DNA of 32,277 nt, taken from positions 1 through 32,277 of the forward strand of contig MEPR01000021.1 in the NCBI GenBank assembly GCA_001769835.1. Reading direction: 5' to 3'. This DNA is from Bdellovibrionales bacterium GWB1_55_8 (lineage in GTDB: Bacteria > Bdellovibrionota > UBA1018). Position numbers and translations under genes: made by a program. Numbering within the stretch: the stretch's first letter is position 1; each line of letters begins with the position of its first letter. Under the pieces are notes generated by a model. The model did not search any database, was not told the DNA's origin, and saw only the letters and a program-made list of their open reading frames with translations. Below, piece after piece: positions 14,208 to 22,458 of this stretch.

Positions 14208-16530
14208 ACTGCCGAAGAAACTCACACTGATGACACTCGCCATCTCCGGCGCGCTCATGGCATCGTCCTGCAACTTTCATTTCCGCGAATCGCCTTCACC
14301 GGAAAAAGCCATGCAGCTCGGAGATTCGGATTCAGGGTGCCTGACGGGTTCGTTCGAAAAAATTTCCGCTTACCTCAACGGGCGGGCAAGTGATCAGCAG
14401 ATCACGACCGTCTGGAACTGCCTTTCACGCTCTTTGCAACTTTTCTCAGAACGCACACGCGGCGCGAAACCGGGAGTATACACTCCTGATGAACTGCGCG
14501 GTTTTCTCGAAAAATACTTCCTCACGGACTTTCACATCACCGACGGACTTCTTCGAGAATCCATGGAACTGAAATGCACTTTGCTCGGCGGCTCGCCGGA
14601 TGTGCTTACCCTTGAGGAATTACAACGCACACGCCAGCTGGTACAGGTACTGATGGAGCAGAGTATCGCTCTGAAGACCTTCATCCCCCTCAGTTTCGGG
14701 TGGGTGCTCAATAAAGATCCTCGAACCGTGGATGAGGCGGTGAGCACGTTGGAGAAAGCCGCCCAGGCGATCGGTCGCCCCATTCAGAAAACGGGATATC
14801 CTTACTATTTCGCCCGCTTTGATGCCCTTCGAAAGGAAGTGGAAGCGGTCCTGGGGCGCAGCACCTCCTCGCCCGTGTTCAGGAGCTTCAGGGACCGCAT
14901 GCCGCTGGCACGAGCGCTCAAATCGATTCTTGTCGCTCCGAAAGGCGACCGCATCGACGGTCATGAATGGGTGAACTTCCTTACAACCAGCGCGCGCTGG
15001 TATGGCGTCGCCGTCAGATTCTGGCACCTGACAAAAAATTATCCGGACTGGACAACCGGAGAGGGTCGTTCGCGCTTCACCACGATCGTGCTGGACGCGC
15101 TGACATTGCTGGACGAAGCGGTTTTGCGGCACCCAGGTGAAGTCATCCCTTTTCACGAACTTGACCTTCTGATTGACGGACTCGATGATTCCGAGCTCCC
15201 CTTCGCGAAAAATGCTGAGGAAAATCTGCGGCATCTGCGCCCCGCCTTGAAGAAAGTGCTGAAGCCCGTGATCCGGCGCGCCTTGGGCGGCGCGCTTGAT
15301 GGTCGCGACGGACGTGAGGCCCAGGGCATCACGCGCGCAGGCCTGAAGCGAGTGGCAGGCCTGGTGGAACACTGGTCCGAGGGGCAGAAGTATCTCGAAG
15401 CCCTCTTCGAACGCGCACGCGTGGAATTCGGTGAAAGCAAGGCTGGTTACACCGCAGAACAGCTTTCGAAATTTACAATCGAGGACGTCCTGCCCGCTGG
15501 TGACATCTCTTCGGTGATGATCGACGCCGCCGAGGAGATACGCCGCGCCATTCCTAAATCGCCGCCATTTTTTGAAGGAGGCGACAAGTTCATTTTCGTA
15601 AGCACTCCTCCTCGGACGCAACGCAGCTTTTACGACCTTTCGATCATGAACATCTCCTATGCAGCCGCCCGGATTCTGATTCAGGGTTACGCCGCGCGCG
15701 AGCGCGCTCAGTCGGATACAGGAATCCTCCTTTCCGAATTTCATCAGGTTCTCGCGGATGTTCTAGAGATGGGAATCACCATCCGAATTCTTGATCCCAA
15801 ACGTGACAATGAGAAAATGTTCACCACTCGTTTCACGGAAGGCAGCCTTTTCACCTACGCCTCTAACGGAGACGAATACCTGGATCTTCATGAGGCAGCA
15901 CAGCTCTTCCCGATGCTCTTCTCGGCGTATCTGATGGCCGACACGATTCACAAGGAAGCATCCGCCCATTCGTGCCCGGTGAGGGGAACAGACCCGTTCG
16001 GAAAACCCGTGTTTTCGACAGATTGCTACATGGAGAGTTACTTCTCCAATATTGAGGACTTCTGGAAACGTTTGCCAGGAATGCTCCAGTTCTATAAAAG
16101 CCTCAGCTCCGCAGACAAATCGGATTTCCAGGAGCACCTGATGGCCGCGGCTCGTTTACCGGGATCTCCGAAGCACCTTATCAACTCCAATGACTCGATA
16201 GGCTTCGCAGGGATCGCGCAATATGTGGACGCCATGTTCGCGCGCTTCGACCTCGACGCATCAGGCACCCTCGACCAGAATGAGGCGAAACCCGCTTTCC
16301 TCGTATTCAGGGGCGCGCTCAAGAATGTGGTCGAAGCGAAAAAAATGTCCAAAATCATTCCGGATAAGGATTTGGAAGCACTCTTCACCTATATTCTCGC
16401 CCATTCCGAACCTCCGTCCAAAATCACCCACCTGCCTAAATGGTATTGGTGGAAGCTGAAAACTGAATGGAAGTTCCAGACTGACCGGATGGGAATCCTG
16501 CGCATTTTTGGTCAGTTGATGCAGAACTGA
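14197..16530 (+). CDS. large EF-hand lipoprotein
   Basis: The 777-residue protein overlaps the end of the beta-barrel gene by 11 bp. It has a lipoprotein signal peptide with C25 as acylation site (MASSC; Ala at -3 is less usual). The body is mostly helical and Cys-poor. A perfect EF-hand loop is at D685-L-D-A-S-G-T-L-D-Q-N-E696. A degenerate one is at N557-G-D559...D563-L-H-E566 (NGDEYLDLHE), and other weak ones may exist, such as GDRIDGHE near residue 250. EF-hand pairs bind calcium, so the protein may have a calcium-stabilised or calcium-sensing helical fold. The translational overlap and shared cell location argue that it partners the barrel. An inverted repeat covers its stop codon. I do not recognise the family. 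Confidence 0.7.
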   Translation: MFSELPKKLTLMTLAISGALMASSCNFHFRESPSPEKAMQLGDSDSGCLTGSFEKISAYLNGRASDQQITTVWNCLSRSLQLFSERTRGAKPGVYTPDELRGFLEKYFLTDFHITDGLLRESMELKCTLLGGSPDVLTLEELQRTRQLVQVLMEQSIALKTFIPLSFGWVLNKDPRTVDEAVSTLEKAAQAIGRPIQKTGYPYYFARFDALRKEVEAVLGRSTSSPVFRSFRDRMPLARALKSILVAPKGDRIDGHEWVNFLTTSARWYGVAVRFWHLTKNYPDWTTGEGRSRFTTIVLDALTLLDEAVLRHPGEVIPFHELDLLIDGLDDSELPFAKNAEENLRHLRPALKKVLKPVIRRALGGALDGRDGREAQGITRAGLKRVAGLVEHWSEGQKYLEALFERARVEFGESKAGYTAEQLSKFTIEDVLPAGDISSVMIDAAEEIRRAIPKSPPFFEGGDKFIFVSTPPRTQRSFYDLSIMNISYAAARILIQGYAARERAQSDTGILLSEFHQVLADVLEMGITIRILDPKRDNEKMFTTRFTEGSLFTYASNGDEYLDLHEAAQLFPMLFSAYLMADTIHKEASAHSCPVRGTDPFGKPVFSTDCYMESYFSNIEDFWKRLPGMLQFYKSLSSADKSDFQEHLMAAARLPGSPKHLINSNDSIGFAGIAQYVDAMFARFDLDASGTLDQNEAKPAFLVFRGALKNVVEAKKMSKIIPDKDLEALFTYILAHSEPPSKITHLPKWYWWKLKTEWKFQTDRMGILRIFGQLMQN

Positions 16531-16572
16531 CCAAACATCAATCGAAAAAGCCGGGGCTTGCCGCCAGGCAAG
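16511..16572 (+). terminator. inverted repeats at the end of the barrel-lipoprotein operon
   Basis: GTCAGTT (16511-16517) pairs with AACTGAC (16525-16531), which contains the stop codon. A second stem, CTTGCC/GGCAAG with a 4-base loop (16557-16572), follows. Neither has a T run, so termination would have to be factor-assisted. The second stem also overlaps the next promoter's -35. Confidence 0.3.
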
Positions 16573-16586
16573 ATCGTTGCTATACA
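16559..16586 (+). promoter_or_regulatory. candidate promoter of the small secreted protein gene
   Basis: TTGCCG (16559-16564) and TATACA (16581-16586) are 16 bases apart. Transcription would start near 16593, giving a leader of about 165 bases before ATG 16758. The -35 lies within a hairpin. Confidence 0.5.
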
Positions 16587-16602
16587 GGGCCTATCCTAAA
16601 AA

Positions 16603-16685
16603 CCTCGGGAATTTCCGATGGGAATTTTCCACCGGCTTTCCGAGGAGGGCACTTTTTACCACCGCTATTGTGAAGCCGCTTCGGC
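16603..16685 (+). other. structured 5' leader of the small secreted protein gene
   Basis: CCTCGG (16603-16608) pairs with CCGAGG (16640-16645). The enclosed loop has a near-tandem repeat of GGGAATTT. Five T residues follow at 16653-16657, resembling a weak attenuator. A second small hairpin GCCG-CTT-CGGC sits at 16675-16685. No riboswitch family fits. No gene other than the one at 16758 is supported in 16531-16757. Confidence 0.35.
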
Positions 16686-16757
16686 AACACAGCACGTGGC
16701 GAATTTTTCGGCCCCATTACACAGAACAGCAAAGAACACGAGAAAGGAAGGGGCATC

Positions 16758-17165
16758 ATGTCCTTGAGATTGCTCGGCGTTGTTGGCGCTCTGGTGATGG
16801 GGTTCATTGTCATCACACCCGGCGCCGCCAATGCTTTTGAAAATGGCTCAGAAGAATTCTTCGTAAACGCGAACGTTGCGGAGGAACTTGCTTATCGGAT
16901 GCATCGTGAAGGGATCCGAAAGCCCATCAACGTCTCTAATCGAAAAGACCTGAAAAGGGTCTTGAAACAGGCAAATAGGTACGCTGAGGAATTGAACCTC
17001 GGCTGCGAAGCGAACCGATTTTTTGAAATCCGGTTTGTTCAGCGCTCCCGCGAGTGGATCGCCGGATATTCCGCGCTCATCTCATGCGAAGACGCTCCTG
17101 CGCCACTGAGCATGTACTTTGACGTGGATCAAAAGTTCCTGGCGGTCTTTGAATTCGGTCAGTAA
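16758..17165 (+). CDS. small secreted protein of unknown function
   Basis: The 135-residue protein starts at ATG 16758 behind a good AGGAAGGGG ribosome site (16744-16752). It has a signal peptide with cleavage near ANA-FENG. The mature part of about 110 residues is mixed alpha/beta, with two Cys residues (in LGCEA and LISCED) that could form a disulfide. No domain is recognised. The gene has its own candidate promoter and a long structured leader, and its end overlaps the convergent radical SAM gene by 7 bp. A periplasmic role is inferred from the signal only. Confidence 0.65.
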   Translation: MSLRLLGVVGALVMGFIVITPGAANAFENGSEEFFVNANVAEELAYRMHREGIRKPINVSNRKDLKRVLKQANRYAEELNLGCEANRFFEIRFVQRSREWIAGYSALISCEDAPAPLSMYFDVDQKFLAVFEFGQ

Positions 17166-19015
17166 GGTTTTTTTCCGCGAAATCCGTGCAGCACCCGTTT
17201 GTGCCCGGATCTGTGCGGCTGAAGCAGTGCTTGTTGAATTTTTCGATCTTCCCAGGACTTCGCGACAAAGAGTGCTTTTCTGTTTACCGGGTTCAAGCCC
17301 GTCCAATACATCGCTGTCGCGAGTGTCATGGGCGTCGGAATGAATGCCTGCACTTGCTGTAGTCTCCAGCCTTTGCTCTGGAGGTAACTCGTGACGTGCT
17401 GCATTTTTTCATGAGTGCTGCCCGGGAAACCGCTGATGAAGTAAGGCACCAGGTACTGTTCCTTGCCGGCAGCGCGGGATATCTCATCGAAGAGGGCGGC
17501 GAATTCTTCAAATTGCTGAATTGGCGGCTTCTTCATCAATGCCAGCACCTCAGGGTCGAGGTGCTCAGGAGCAACTTTCAGATGCCCCCCCACGTGGTGC
17601 GTGACCAGCTCCCGCAGGTATTCCCTTCCGGCTTTCTGGTCTCCGAGAGCCAGGTCATACCGAAGCCCGGAGGCGATGAAAACCTTTCGAACCCCGGGGG
17701 TCGCGCGCACACGCGACAGCAACCGAATCTGGGGCGAATGGTCTTTTTGTAAATGGGGGCAGAGGGTCGGTGAAACACAGGAAAGCTTTCGGCACTTCGC
17801 CTGAATTTCGGGGCTTTTACAGGTAAGTCCGTACATGTTCGCGGTAGGACCGCCAACATCCGTCACAATGCCTTTGTAGCCGTTCACACGTTGAAGTCCG
17901 GCGACTTCCTGCAAGATACTTTTTTCAGAACGTGATTGTACGATCCGGCCCTGGTGAAGCGTGATAGCGCAGAAGGAGCAACCGCCGAAACATCCCCGAT
18001 TCGAGGCGACGGAGAAACGAATCATGTCGCATGCGGGAATACGGGCATCGTAGGAAGGATGCTGATCCTTGACGAACGGAAGCTCATAAATCGCATCGAG
18101 TTCGGAGGTGGACAGTGGCAAAGGTGGTGGGTTCACCACAACAGCGCGCGAACCATGGTACTGCACGAGCCTCCGCCCATTCGCGGGGCTCGCCTCAAAT
18201 TCCGTGAGATAGGCGGCACGAGCAAACTTCTTCTTGTCGTCCCTGACCTCTTCGAAAGAGGGAAGAGTCAATCGGGGTTGCAGCTCTCGAGCATCCGCTT
18301 TGCTGACGAGATAGGCAAACCCGCGCTCCTGCTTCAAGCGGGTCAGAGCGGCTTGAGCTGCCGGATGCCCTTTCACAAGGACCGGGGTTCCAGCTTCTTC
18401 GCGCGCACGACTCAGCTCTTTGAAAATCGCCGCGCTCGATCGCTCGCCCATGCCGAACGCGAGCAGATCGGACTGAAGATCCATCAGAATGGACGGACGT
18501 ACCTTGTTTTGCCAAAAATCGAAATGTGCCAATCGCCGGAGACTTGCCTCGACCCCGCCAACCACCAATGTCGTATTGGGGAAGGCCTGACGTGCAAGTC
18601 CTGAATAGACGACACTCGCGTAATCAGGCCTGAGCCCGCCTTTTCCGCCCGCTGCATACATATCGTCTGAACGGCGCTTCCGATTTGCGGTGTAATTATT
18701 AATCATGCTGTCGACAGTGCCGGAGGAGATGCCAACGAATAACCTGGGGACCCCCATTCGCAAAAGGTCCTCCGTCGTGTTCCATCGCGGCTGCGCGATA
18801 ATACCGACTCTGGCGCCAAGACTTTCCAGCCAGCGCCCAAGACACGCGACCCCGAAACTGGGATGATCCACATACGCGTCGCCGGAAATGAGAAGCACAT
18901 CGAGTTCGGACCATCCCCGCCAGCTCATTTCTTCCCGGGTCATCGGTAAGAAACGCTCGCACTGCCTACGGAATTCTGCTGAAGAATGGACCATGAAGGA
19001 GGGTGTTACCCGCAT
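17159..19015 (-). CDS. ygiQ: YgiQ-family radical SAM protein
   Basis: The 618-residue protein carries the signatures of the YgiQ (UPF0313) family. DVLLISGDAYVDHPSFG lies in the N-terminal part, VVGGVEASLRR follows, and the [4Fe-4S] ligands are in GCFGGCSFCAITLHQGR near residue 345. Further on are TDVGGPTANMYG, KVAPEHLDP and YFISGFPGS. The family's reaction is unknown. E. coli YgiQ is longer, with an additional C-terminal tail that is missing here. ATG 19015 has no clear ribosome site; further ATGs follow at residues 8 and 25. The gene is transcribed in the same direction as the motility operon, ending 40 bp away from it, but no functional link is known. Confidence 0.9.
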   Translation of the reverse strand: MRVTPSFMVHSSAEFRRQCERFLPMTREEMSWRGWSELDVLLISGDAYVDHPSFGVACLGRWLESLGARVGIIAQPRWNTTEDLLRMGVPRLFVGISSGTVDSMINNYTANRKRRSDDMYAAGGKGGLRPDYASVVYSGLARQAFPNTTLVVGGVEASLRRLAHFDFWQNKVRPSILMDLQSDLLAFGMGERSSAAIFKELSRAREEAGTPVLVKGHPAAQAALTRLKQERGFAYLVSKADARELQPRLTLPSFEEVRDDKKKFARAAYLTEFEASPANGRRLVQYHGSRAVVVNPPPLPLSTSELDAIYELPFVKDQHPSYDARIPACDMIRFSVASNRGCFGGCSFCAITLHQGRIVQSRSEKSILQEVAGLQRVNGYKGIVTDVGGPTANMYGLTCKSPEIQAKCRKLSCVSPTLCPHLQKDHSPQIRLLSRVRATPGVRKVFIASGLRYDLALGDQKAGREYLRELVTHHVGGHLKVAPEHLDPEVLALMKKPPIQQFEEFAALFDEISRAAGKEQYLVPYFISGFPGSTHEKMQHVTSYLQSKGWRLQQVQAFIPTPMTLATAMYWTGLNPVNRKALFVAKSWEDRKIQQALLQPHRSGHKRVLHGFRGKKPY

Positions 19016-19054
19016 TGACGCATAAGGTCAACCCTGGCGGATGGCCTTTTGTAT

Positions 19055-19834
19055 TCAGGGACTATCGTACTGATTATTCAGGACGATGATTTCGATCCTG
19101 CGGTTGCGGGCTCGCGACCATGCGTCCTTCTTCTCACTCAACGGCCGATAATGAGAATAGCCAGCCACCCCTACCCGCCGGGGGTCCAGGTCAAAACGCT
19201 GTAAAAAATATTTTGCAACCCACGATGCGCGCGCAGTGGACAGCTCCCAGCCACTCGCATAGCCCGCGATGGGCTCTCCAGGATCCGTATGGCCTTCCAC
19301 TCGTACGAGACGCTTGCTGCGAGAGAGTACTCGGCCGATCCGATCCAGCGCCGGCCGGAGATCCGGCACGACAACGGACTGCCCGGGCTCGAAAAAATCT
19401 TTTGCAGCGAGCCGCACGACGAGTCCGCGACTATCGAACTGCATGTGCATTTTTTCGGAGATATCGGAAACCCCGAACTCGAGCGTGATCGACTCCTCAA
19501 GCAGCTCACGAATCTCCTGAAGTTCAGGGTCCGGATCCGCCGCCGTATGGGTTTTTCCAGCCGGCATATTCTGCATGCGTCCGCCCGGCGCCTGGAATTC
19601 CTCGAACTGCTGAACCGTGGCTCCTCCTGAGCTTCCGCTCAAATCAATCATGCCCGCAGGTCCTGCCGAGGCAAACGCGACCTTGATGCTGGCGGCGACT
19701 TTCTTGAACTTCGTCATGTCCGCCTGCGAAATGGCGTACATCACCACGAAAAACGCGAACAGCAGCGTCATGAAATCCGCGTAGGAGACCAGCCAGCGCT
19801 CCAGGTTCACATGTTCGGGGTGCTTTTTCTTCAT
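19055..19834 (-). CDS. motB: flagellar motor stator protein MotB
   Basis: The 259-residue protein has one membrane helix with the proton-binding Asp (D20 in SYADFMTLL). After a periplasmic linker comes an OmpA-like peptidoglycan-binding domain (GHTDPGEP, ELSTARA, SHYRPL, SRARNRRIEIIV). MotB and MotA form the ion channel that powers the flagellum, with MotB anchored to the cell wall. It starts 4 bp after the motA stop, within the flbD-motA-motB operon. Asp20 and the protonation-type residue context suggest H+ rather than Na+ coupling, which cannot be proved by reading. Confidence 0.95.
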   Translation of the reverse strand: MKKKHPEHVNLERWLVSYADFMTLLFAFFVVMYAISQADMTKFKKVAASIKVAFASAGPAGMIDLSGSSGGATVQQFEEFQAPGGRMQNMPAGKTHTAADPDPELQEIRELLEESITLEFGVSDISEKMHMQFDSRGLVVRLAAKDFFEPGQSVVVPDLRPALDRIGRVLSRSKRLVRVEGHTDPGEPIAGYASGWELSTARASWVAKYFLQRFDLDPRRVGVAGYSHYRPLSEKKDAWSRARNRRIEIIVLNNQYDSP

Positions 19835-19837
19835 GGA

Positions 19838-20614
19838 TCAGTGTTTCCCGTCCTGCTCGCCACGGCGAAGATGCTCTTCCACGAACACCTCAAGCTTCTC
19901 CTGCAGGAAATGCGGATTCAAACCTTCCTGAATTCCGACGACACCGAGTTTGACCACTTCCTTGGTCATCATCCTCTGTGCAGCCTTCCGCTTGAGCTTC
20001 GTGCCCATGGGAATCATGACCAGGTTCGCGATACCCACGCCGTAAACAGTTGCAACGAAAGCGACGGCGATACCATCGCCGATCTTGGAAGGGTCACTCA
20101 ACATCGACATGACGTGAATGAGGCCGAGCACGGCTCCGATGATTCCGATCGTCGGAGCGTAGCCGCCGGCGCCTTCCCAGACTTTTCCCGCATTCTCCTC
20201 TTCCTCGAAAGCGATAAAGATTTCCGTATCGATGATTTCCTTAACCGTATTCGGCTCGAAACCGTCGATCACATACTTGATGGATTTCTTGAACAGAGGG
20301 TCCTGAATCGACTCGCGCTGGCCTTCCACCGCAAGAACGCCCTCTTTTCTCGCGATCGTGGCGATCCGGATGATCTCATCGATGGTCGGACGAACATCCA
20401 TATTCACGTTTTTGAATACGGCTGGAATCAGCTTGATCGCGCGTTTGATGTCCTGCATCGGAAATGAGACCAACATGGCTCCGAACGTTCCACCGAACAC
20501 GATCAATGCAGCCGTTCCCTGCATGATTTGCCCGATATGGCCGCCCTCAAGAATCTGCCCGCCGATGATCGCCGCGAATCCCAGAATAATGCCGAAAATT
20601 GATGCTAAATCCAT
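19838..20614 (-). CDS. motA: flagellar motor stator protein MotA
   Basis: The 258-residue protein has the four-helix plan of MotA/PomA. Helix 1 is at the N-terminus (MDLASIFGIILGF), helix 2 follows (GTAALIVFGGTFGAML), and a large cytoplasmic loop carries RKEGVLAVE, the region that meets FliG. The last two helices are around GGYAPTIGIIGAVLGLIHVM and GDGIAVAFVATVYGVG. The conserved prolines of the channel segments are present. The start is ATG 20614, 3 bases after the flbD stop. It assembles with MotB in the inner membrane. Confidence 0.96.
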   Translation of the reverse strand: MDLASIFGIILGFAAIIGGQILEGGHIGQIMQGTAALIVFGGTFGAMLVSFPMQDIKRAIKLIPAVFKNVNMDVRPTIDEIIRIATIARKEGVLAVEGQRESIQDPLFKKSIKYVIDGFEPNTVKEIIDTEIFIAFEEEENAGKVWEGAGGYAPTIGIIGAVLGLIHVMSMLSDPSKIGDGIAVAFVATVYGVGIANLVMIPMGTKLKRKAAQRMMTKEVVKLGVVGIQEGLNPHFLQEKLEVFVEEHLRRGEQDGKH

Positions 20615-20617
20615 GGA

Positions 20618-20824
20618 CTAATCACCCGCTTTCAAAGGAACCCCTTGATAGAGCTGCTGACGATACCGTACCGTCGCGCTCACGACATCGTCCACCGCCT
20701 CCCGGACCATGATCTTCTCACCTGTTGTAAGAGTGATAATGGTATCCGGTGTGGCTTCGATGTACTTGATCAGCTCGCAGTTCAGGATAAACTCTTTCCC
20801 ATTGAGCCGGCTCAATCGAATCAT
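20618..20824 (-). CDS. flbD: FlbD family flagellar protein
   Basis: This 68-residue protein matches the small FlbD/SwrD family, which sits next to motAB in many bacteria. It shows MIRLSRLNGKEF at the N-terminus, NCELIKYIEATPDTIITL, TTGEKI and MVREAVDDV. It should not be confused with the NtrC-like FlbD regulator of Caulobacter. In Bacillus the homologue SwrD raises stator power. It is the first gene of the operon, behind a sigma-70-like promoter. Confidence 0.92.
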   Translation of the reverse strand: MIRLSRLNGKEFILNCELIKYIEATPDTIITLTTGEKIMVREAVDDVVSATVRYRQQLYQGVPLKAGD

Positions 20825-20836
20825 TGCTGACCTCTA

Positions 20837-20864
20837 TTGCGACGCATTGCTTTTAGTGTAACCT
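20837..20864 (+). promoter_or_regulatory. candidate promoter of the divergent membrane protein gene
   Basis: TTGCGA (20837-20842) and TAACCT (20859-20864) are 16 bases apart. They interleave with the minus-strand flbD promoter, so the two genes may compete for RNA polymerase. The leader would be only about 12 bases. Confidence 0.35.
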
Positions 20865-20882
20865 CAACAACATAGGTGTCAA
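20855..20882 (-). promoter_or_regulatory. sigma-70-like promoter of flbD-motA-motB
   Basis: On the minus strand TTGACA (20877-20882) and TACACT (20855-20860) are 16 bases apart. The perfect -35 lies immediately before the ATG of the divergent gene at 20883. Transcription would start about 20 bases before the flbD ATG. No sigma-28 motif was found here. Confidence 0.6.
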
Positions 20883-22343
20883 ATGACCCCGCAGGGGAAC
20901 AAGCACTCTCGGGCAGAATCAGGAAATTCTCACGTCAGGGGGCAAACGGCCTTCAGCCGTCCGGCGCCGCTTTCGCTTGAAGCCGCCGCTTCGTTCGCGG
21001 ATCTTGGAATTTCGCTCATCATATTCTTCGCCGCGCTCTCGTTGACAGGTACCACGTTGGTTCCGAGCCTTTTCTGGCTTCCGCTGTTTCTTGCCCTTCA
21101 TGCTGCTCTCTGGGTGACCCAGAGGCTCTCGACCCAGACTACTCTGGGCGAACTGACGTGGTCACTCCGCTTCAGGACCCGTGAACGCAATCTTCGTTCG
21201 CTCCGAGCGCGGGCCCTGCGCCCGGACAGCCTGACATCCGCCCGTATCGGCGCCGCCATTTTTATGACGCTTTCGATCTGGGCGGTGGGACTGAAGACGA
21301 TTGACCACGCCTATGGCTCACAACCCCAGTGGCTGGTAGCTGAGCGATGGAAAATGAGTCCGTTTCTTCCCAGTGCGGCTCCCGGACGATCGGACGAAAA
21401 ATGGGCAATTGGCGCCTATTTCTACGCGTTAGGTGCCTGGCCCCTCACCTTCATGAGCAAGCCTGTCTTTCATGGCATCCCTTATGAAAAAGGGCCTCCC
21501 TCACGATTTCTGGGCCGCATTTACGCGCGCTGGTCCACGCCCGACATCCAACTTCTTCTCGAAGGTCCCAAAACCCCTCTCCTCGATGGGGTCCCGGTTT
21601 CGCGAGACGAAATACGGAATTGCCTGACCTCAAAGCTTCTGAACCAGAAAACCTTTCGATGTTTGAAGGTACGCGAATCCGTAATGAGGCGACATTACGG
21701 TGAAATGAAGAAAATAGATCCATACACCTGGAAAATGCGCTGGTTCACGGTTGAGAATGCTGCGCTCCCGGCGGCAGAACAGGTCCAGGGAATCTTCGTG
21801 CAGGCTCGTGCCAAGTCGAAGCAGCAAAGCCGGTATATACTGATAACGCCGCATGGAACCCATCAGGCGATCGTGCTCGACGGAGTGCGTACGCCGGACG
21901 GCGCGACTTCGAAAACCGTTCATGCCGAGGAGTTACTGGAAAACACGATCGGCAGCTTACGCATTTCAGATACATTGGACTCAGGTCGCGCCTGGGTGGA
22001 CCGAGAGCTCACGAAGGTAAAACTCAATCAGCTTCCGAGTCCCGAACGTTCCGATGAATTTCTGATTGAACTGGCAAAAATCCAATCGCTCCTGATTTCA
22101 AAGCTTTCCGTGGACCCAAAGACCTTCGAGACCTACCGTCACCTGGCAGGGCTCAGCTGGATCCTCATCCAGGCGGGAGTCTCCAAAAGAAGACCCGTTT
22201 GGACAGCTTCGGCAGCCCCCTTGCTCGAAAGTATTCATCAATACGCATTGGACGTGGCCCCGCCCGGCCCCAAGTCGCGAGGCATGGTCGAGATCGAAAA
22301 TCTCTGGCTCGAGGCTAAGAAATTCTCTTCTAAGAAGAAGTGA
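20883..22343 (+). CDS. three-TM membrane protein with a large soluble domain, unknown function
   Basis: The 486-residue protein starts at ATG 20883. A polar N-terminal tail precedes three hydrophobic helices, at about residues 38-58, 60-80 and 120-140. The segment between helices 2 and 3 (RLSTQTTLGELTWSLRFR) and the ASFADLGISL start of helix 1 resemble the RDD-family membrane domain (an Asp in helix 1 and a TxGxxxxxLRV-like segment after helix 2), but only loosely. The remaining 340 residues are soluble, with no recognised motif, ending in a lysine-rich tail. It is divergent from flbD-motA-motB and shares their promoter region, so a motility link is possible but unproven. Confidence 0.6.
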   Translation: MTPQGNKHSRAESGNSHVRGQTAFSRPAPLSLEAAASFADLGISLIIFFAALSLTGTTLVPSLFWLPLFLALHAALWVTQRLSTQTTLGELTWSLRFRTRERNLRSLRARALRPDSLTSARIGAAIFMTLSIWAVGLKTIDHAYGSQPQWLVAERWKMSPFLPSAAPGRSDEKWAIGAYFYALGAWPLTFMSKPVFHGIPYEKGPPSRFLGRIYARWSTPDIQLLLEGPKTPLLDGVPVSRDEIRNCLTSKLLNQKTFRCLKVRESVMRRHYGEMKKIDPYTWKMRWFTVENAALPAAEQVQGIFVQARAKSKQQSRYILITPHGTHQAIVLDGVRTPDGATSKTVHAEELLENTIGSLRISDTLDSGRAWVDRELTKVKLNQLPSPERSDEFLIELAKIQSLLISKLSVDPKTFETYRHLAGLSWILIQAGVSKRRPVWTASAAPLLESIHQYALDVAPPGPKSRGMVEIENLWLEAKKFSSKKK

Positions 22344-22408
22344 TCCCGTCTAAATTCTGACGCATTATTGCGCCGCACAAGCCTTAGCTACTTTCCTCTC
22401 CTGAAGTG

Positions 22409-22436
22409 TCAATTTTCAAGACACTCGCACCGATAA
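22409..22436 (+). promoter_or_regulatory. sigma-28 (FliA)-like promoter of the lipoprotein operon
   Basis: TCAATTTT (22409-22416) and ACCGATAA (22429-22436) match the flagellar sigma-28 consensus TAAAGTTT and GCCGATAA at 6 of 8 and 7 of 8 positions. The spacer is 12 bases instead of the usual 11. The start would be near 22443, leaving a short leader with a GGGGAAGTGAG ribosome region before ATG 22459. A perfect inverted repeat AGTGTC (22405-22410) / GACACT (22420-22425) overlaps the -35 and could be an operator. Nothing else is seen in the 115 bases between 22344 and 22458. Confidence 0.5.
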
Positions 22437-22458
22437 GGTGATGGGGAAGTGAGCTTTT

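Noticed and set aside
14620-15744. Long open frame on the minus strand (374 codons) opposite the EF-hand lipoprotein
   Set aside because: It is a shadow of the plus-strand gene: no ribosome site, no recognisable motif, and the plus frame has a signal peptide and an EF-hand.
16577-16840. ORF of 87 codons in the leader of the small secreted protein
   Set aside because: It overlaps the better-supported gene in another frame and has a basic, low-plausibility composition without a ribosome site.
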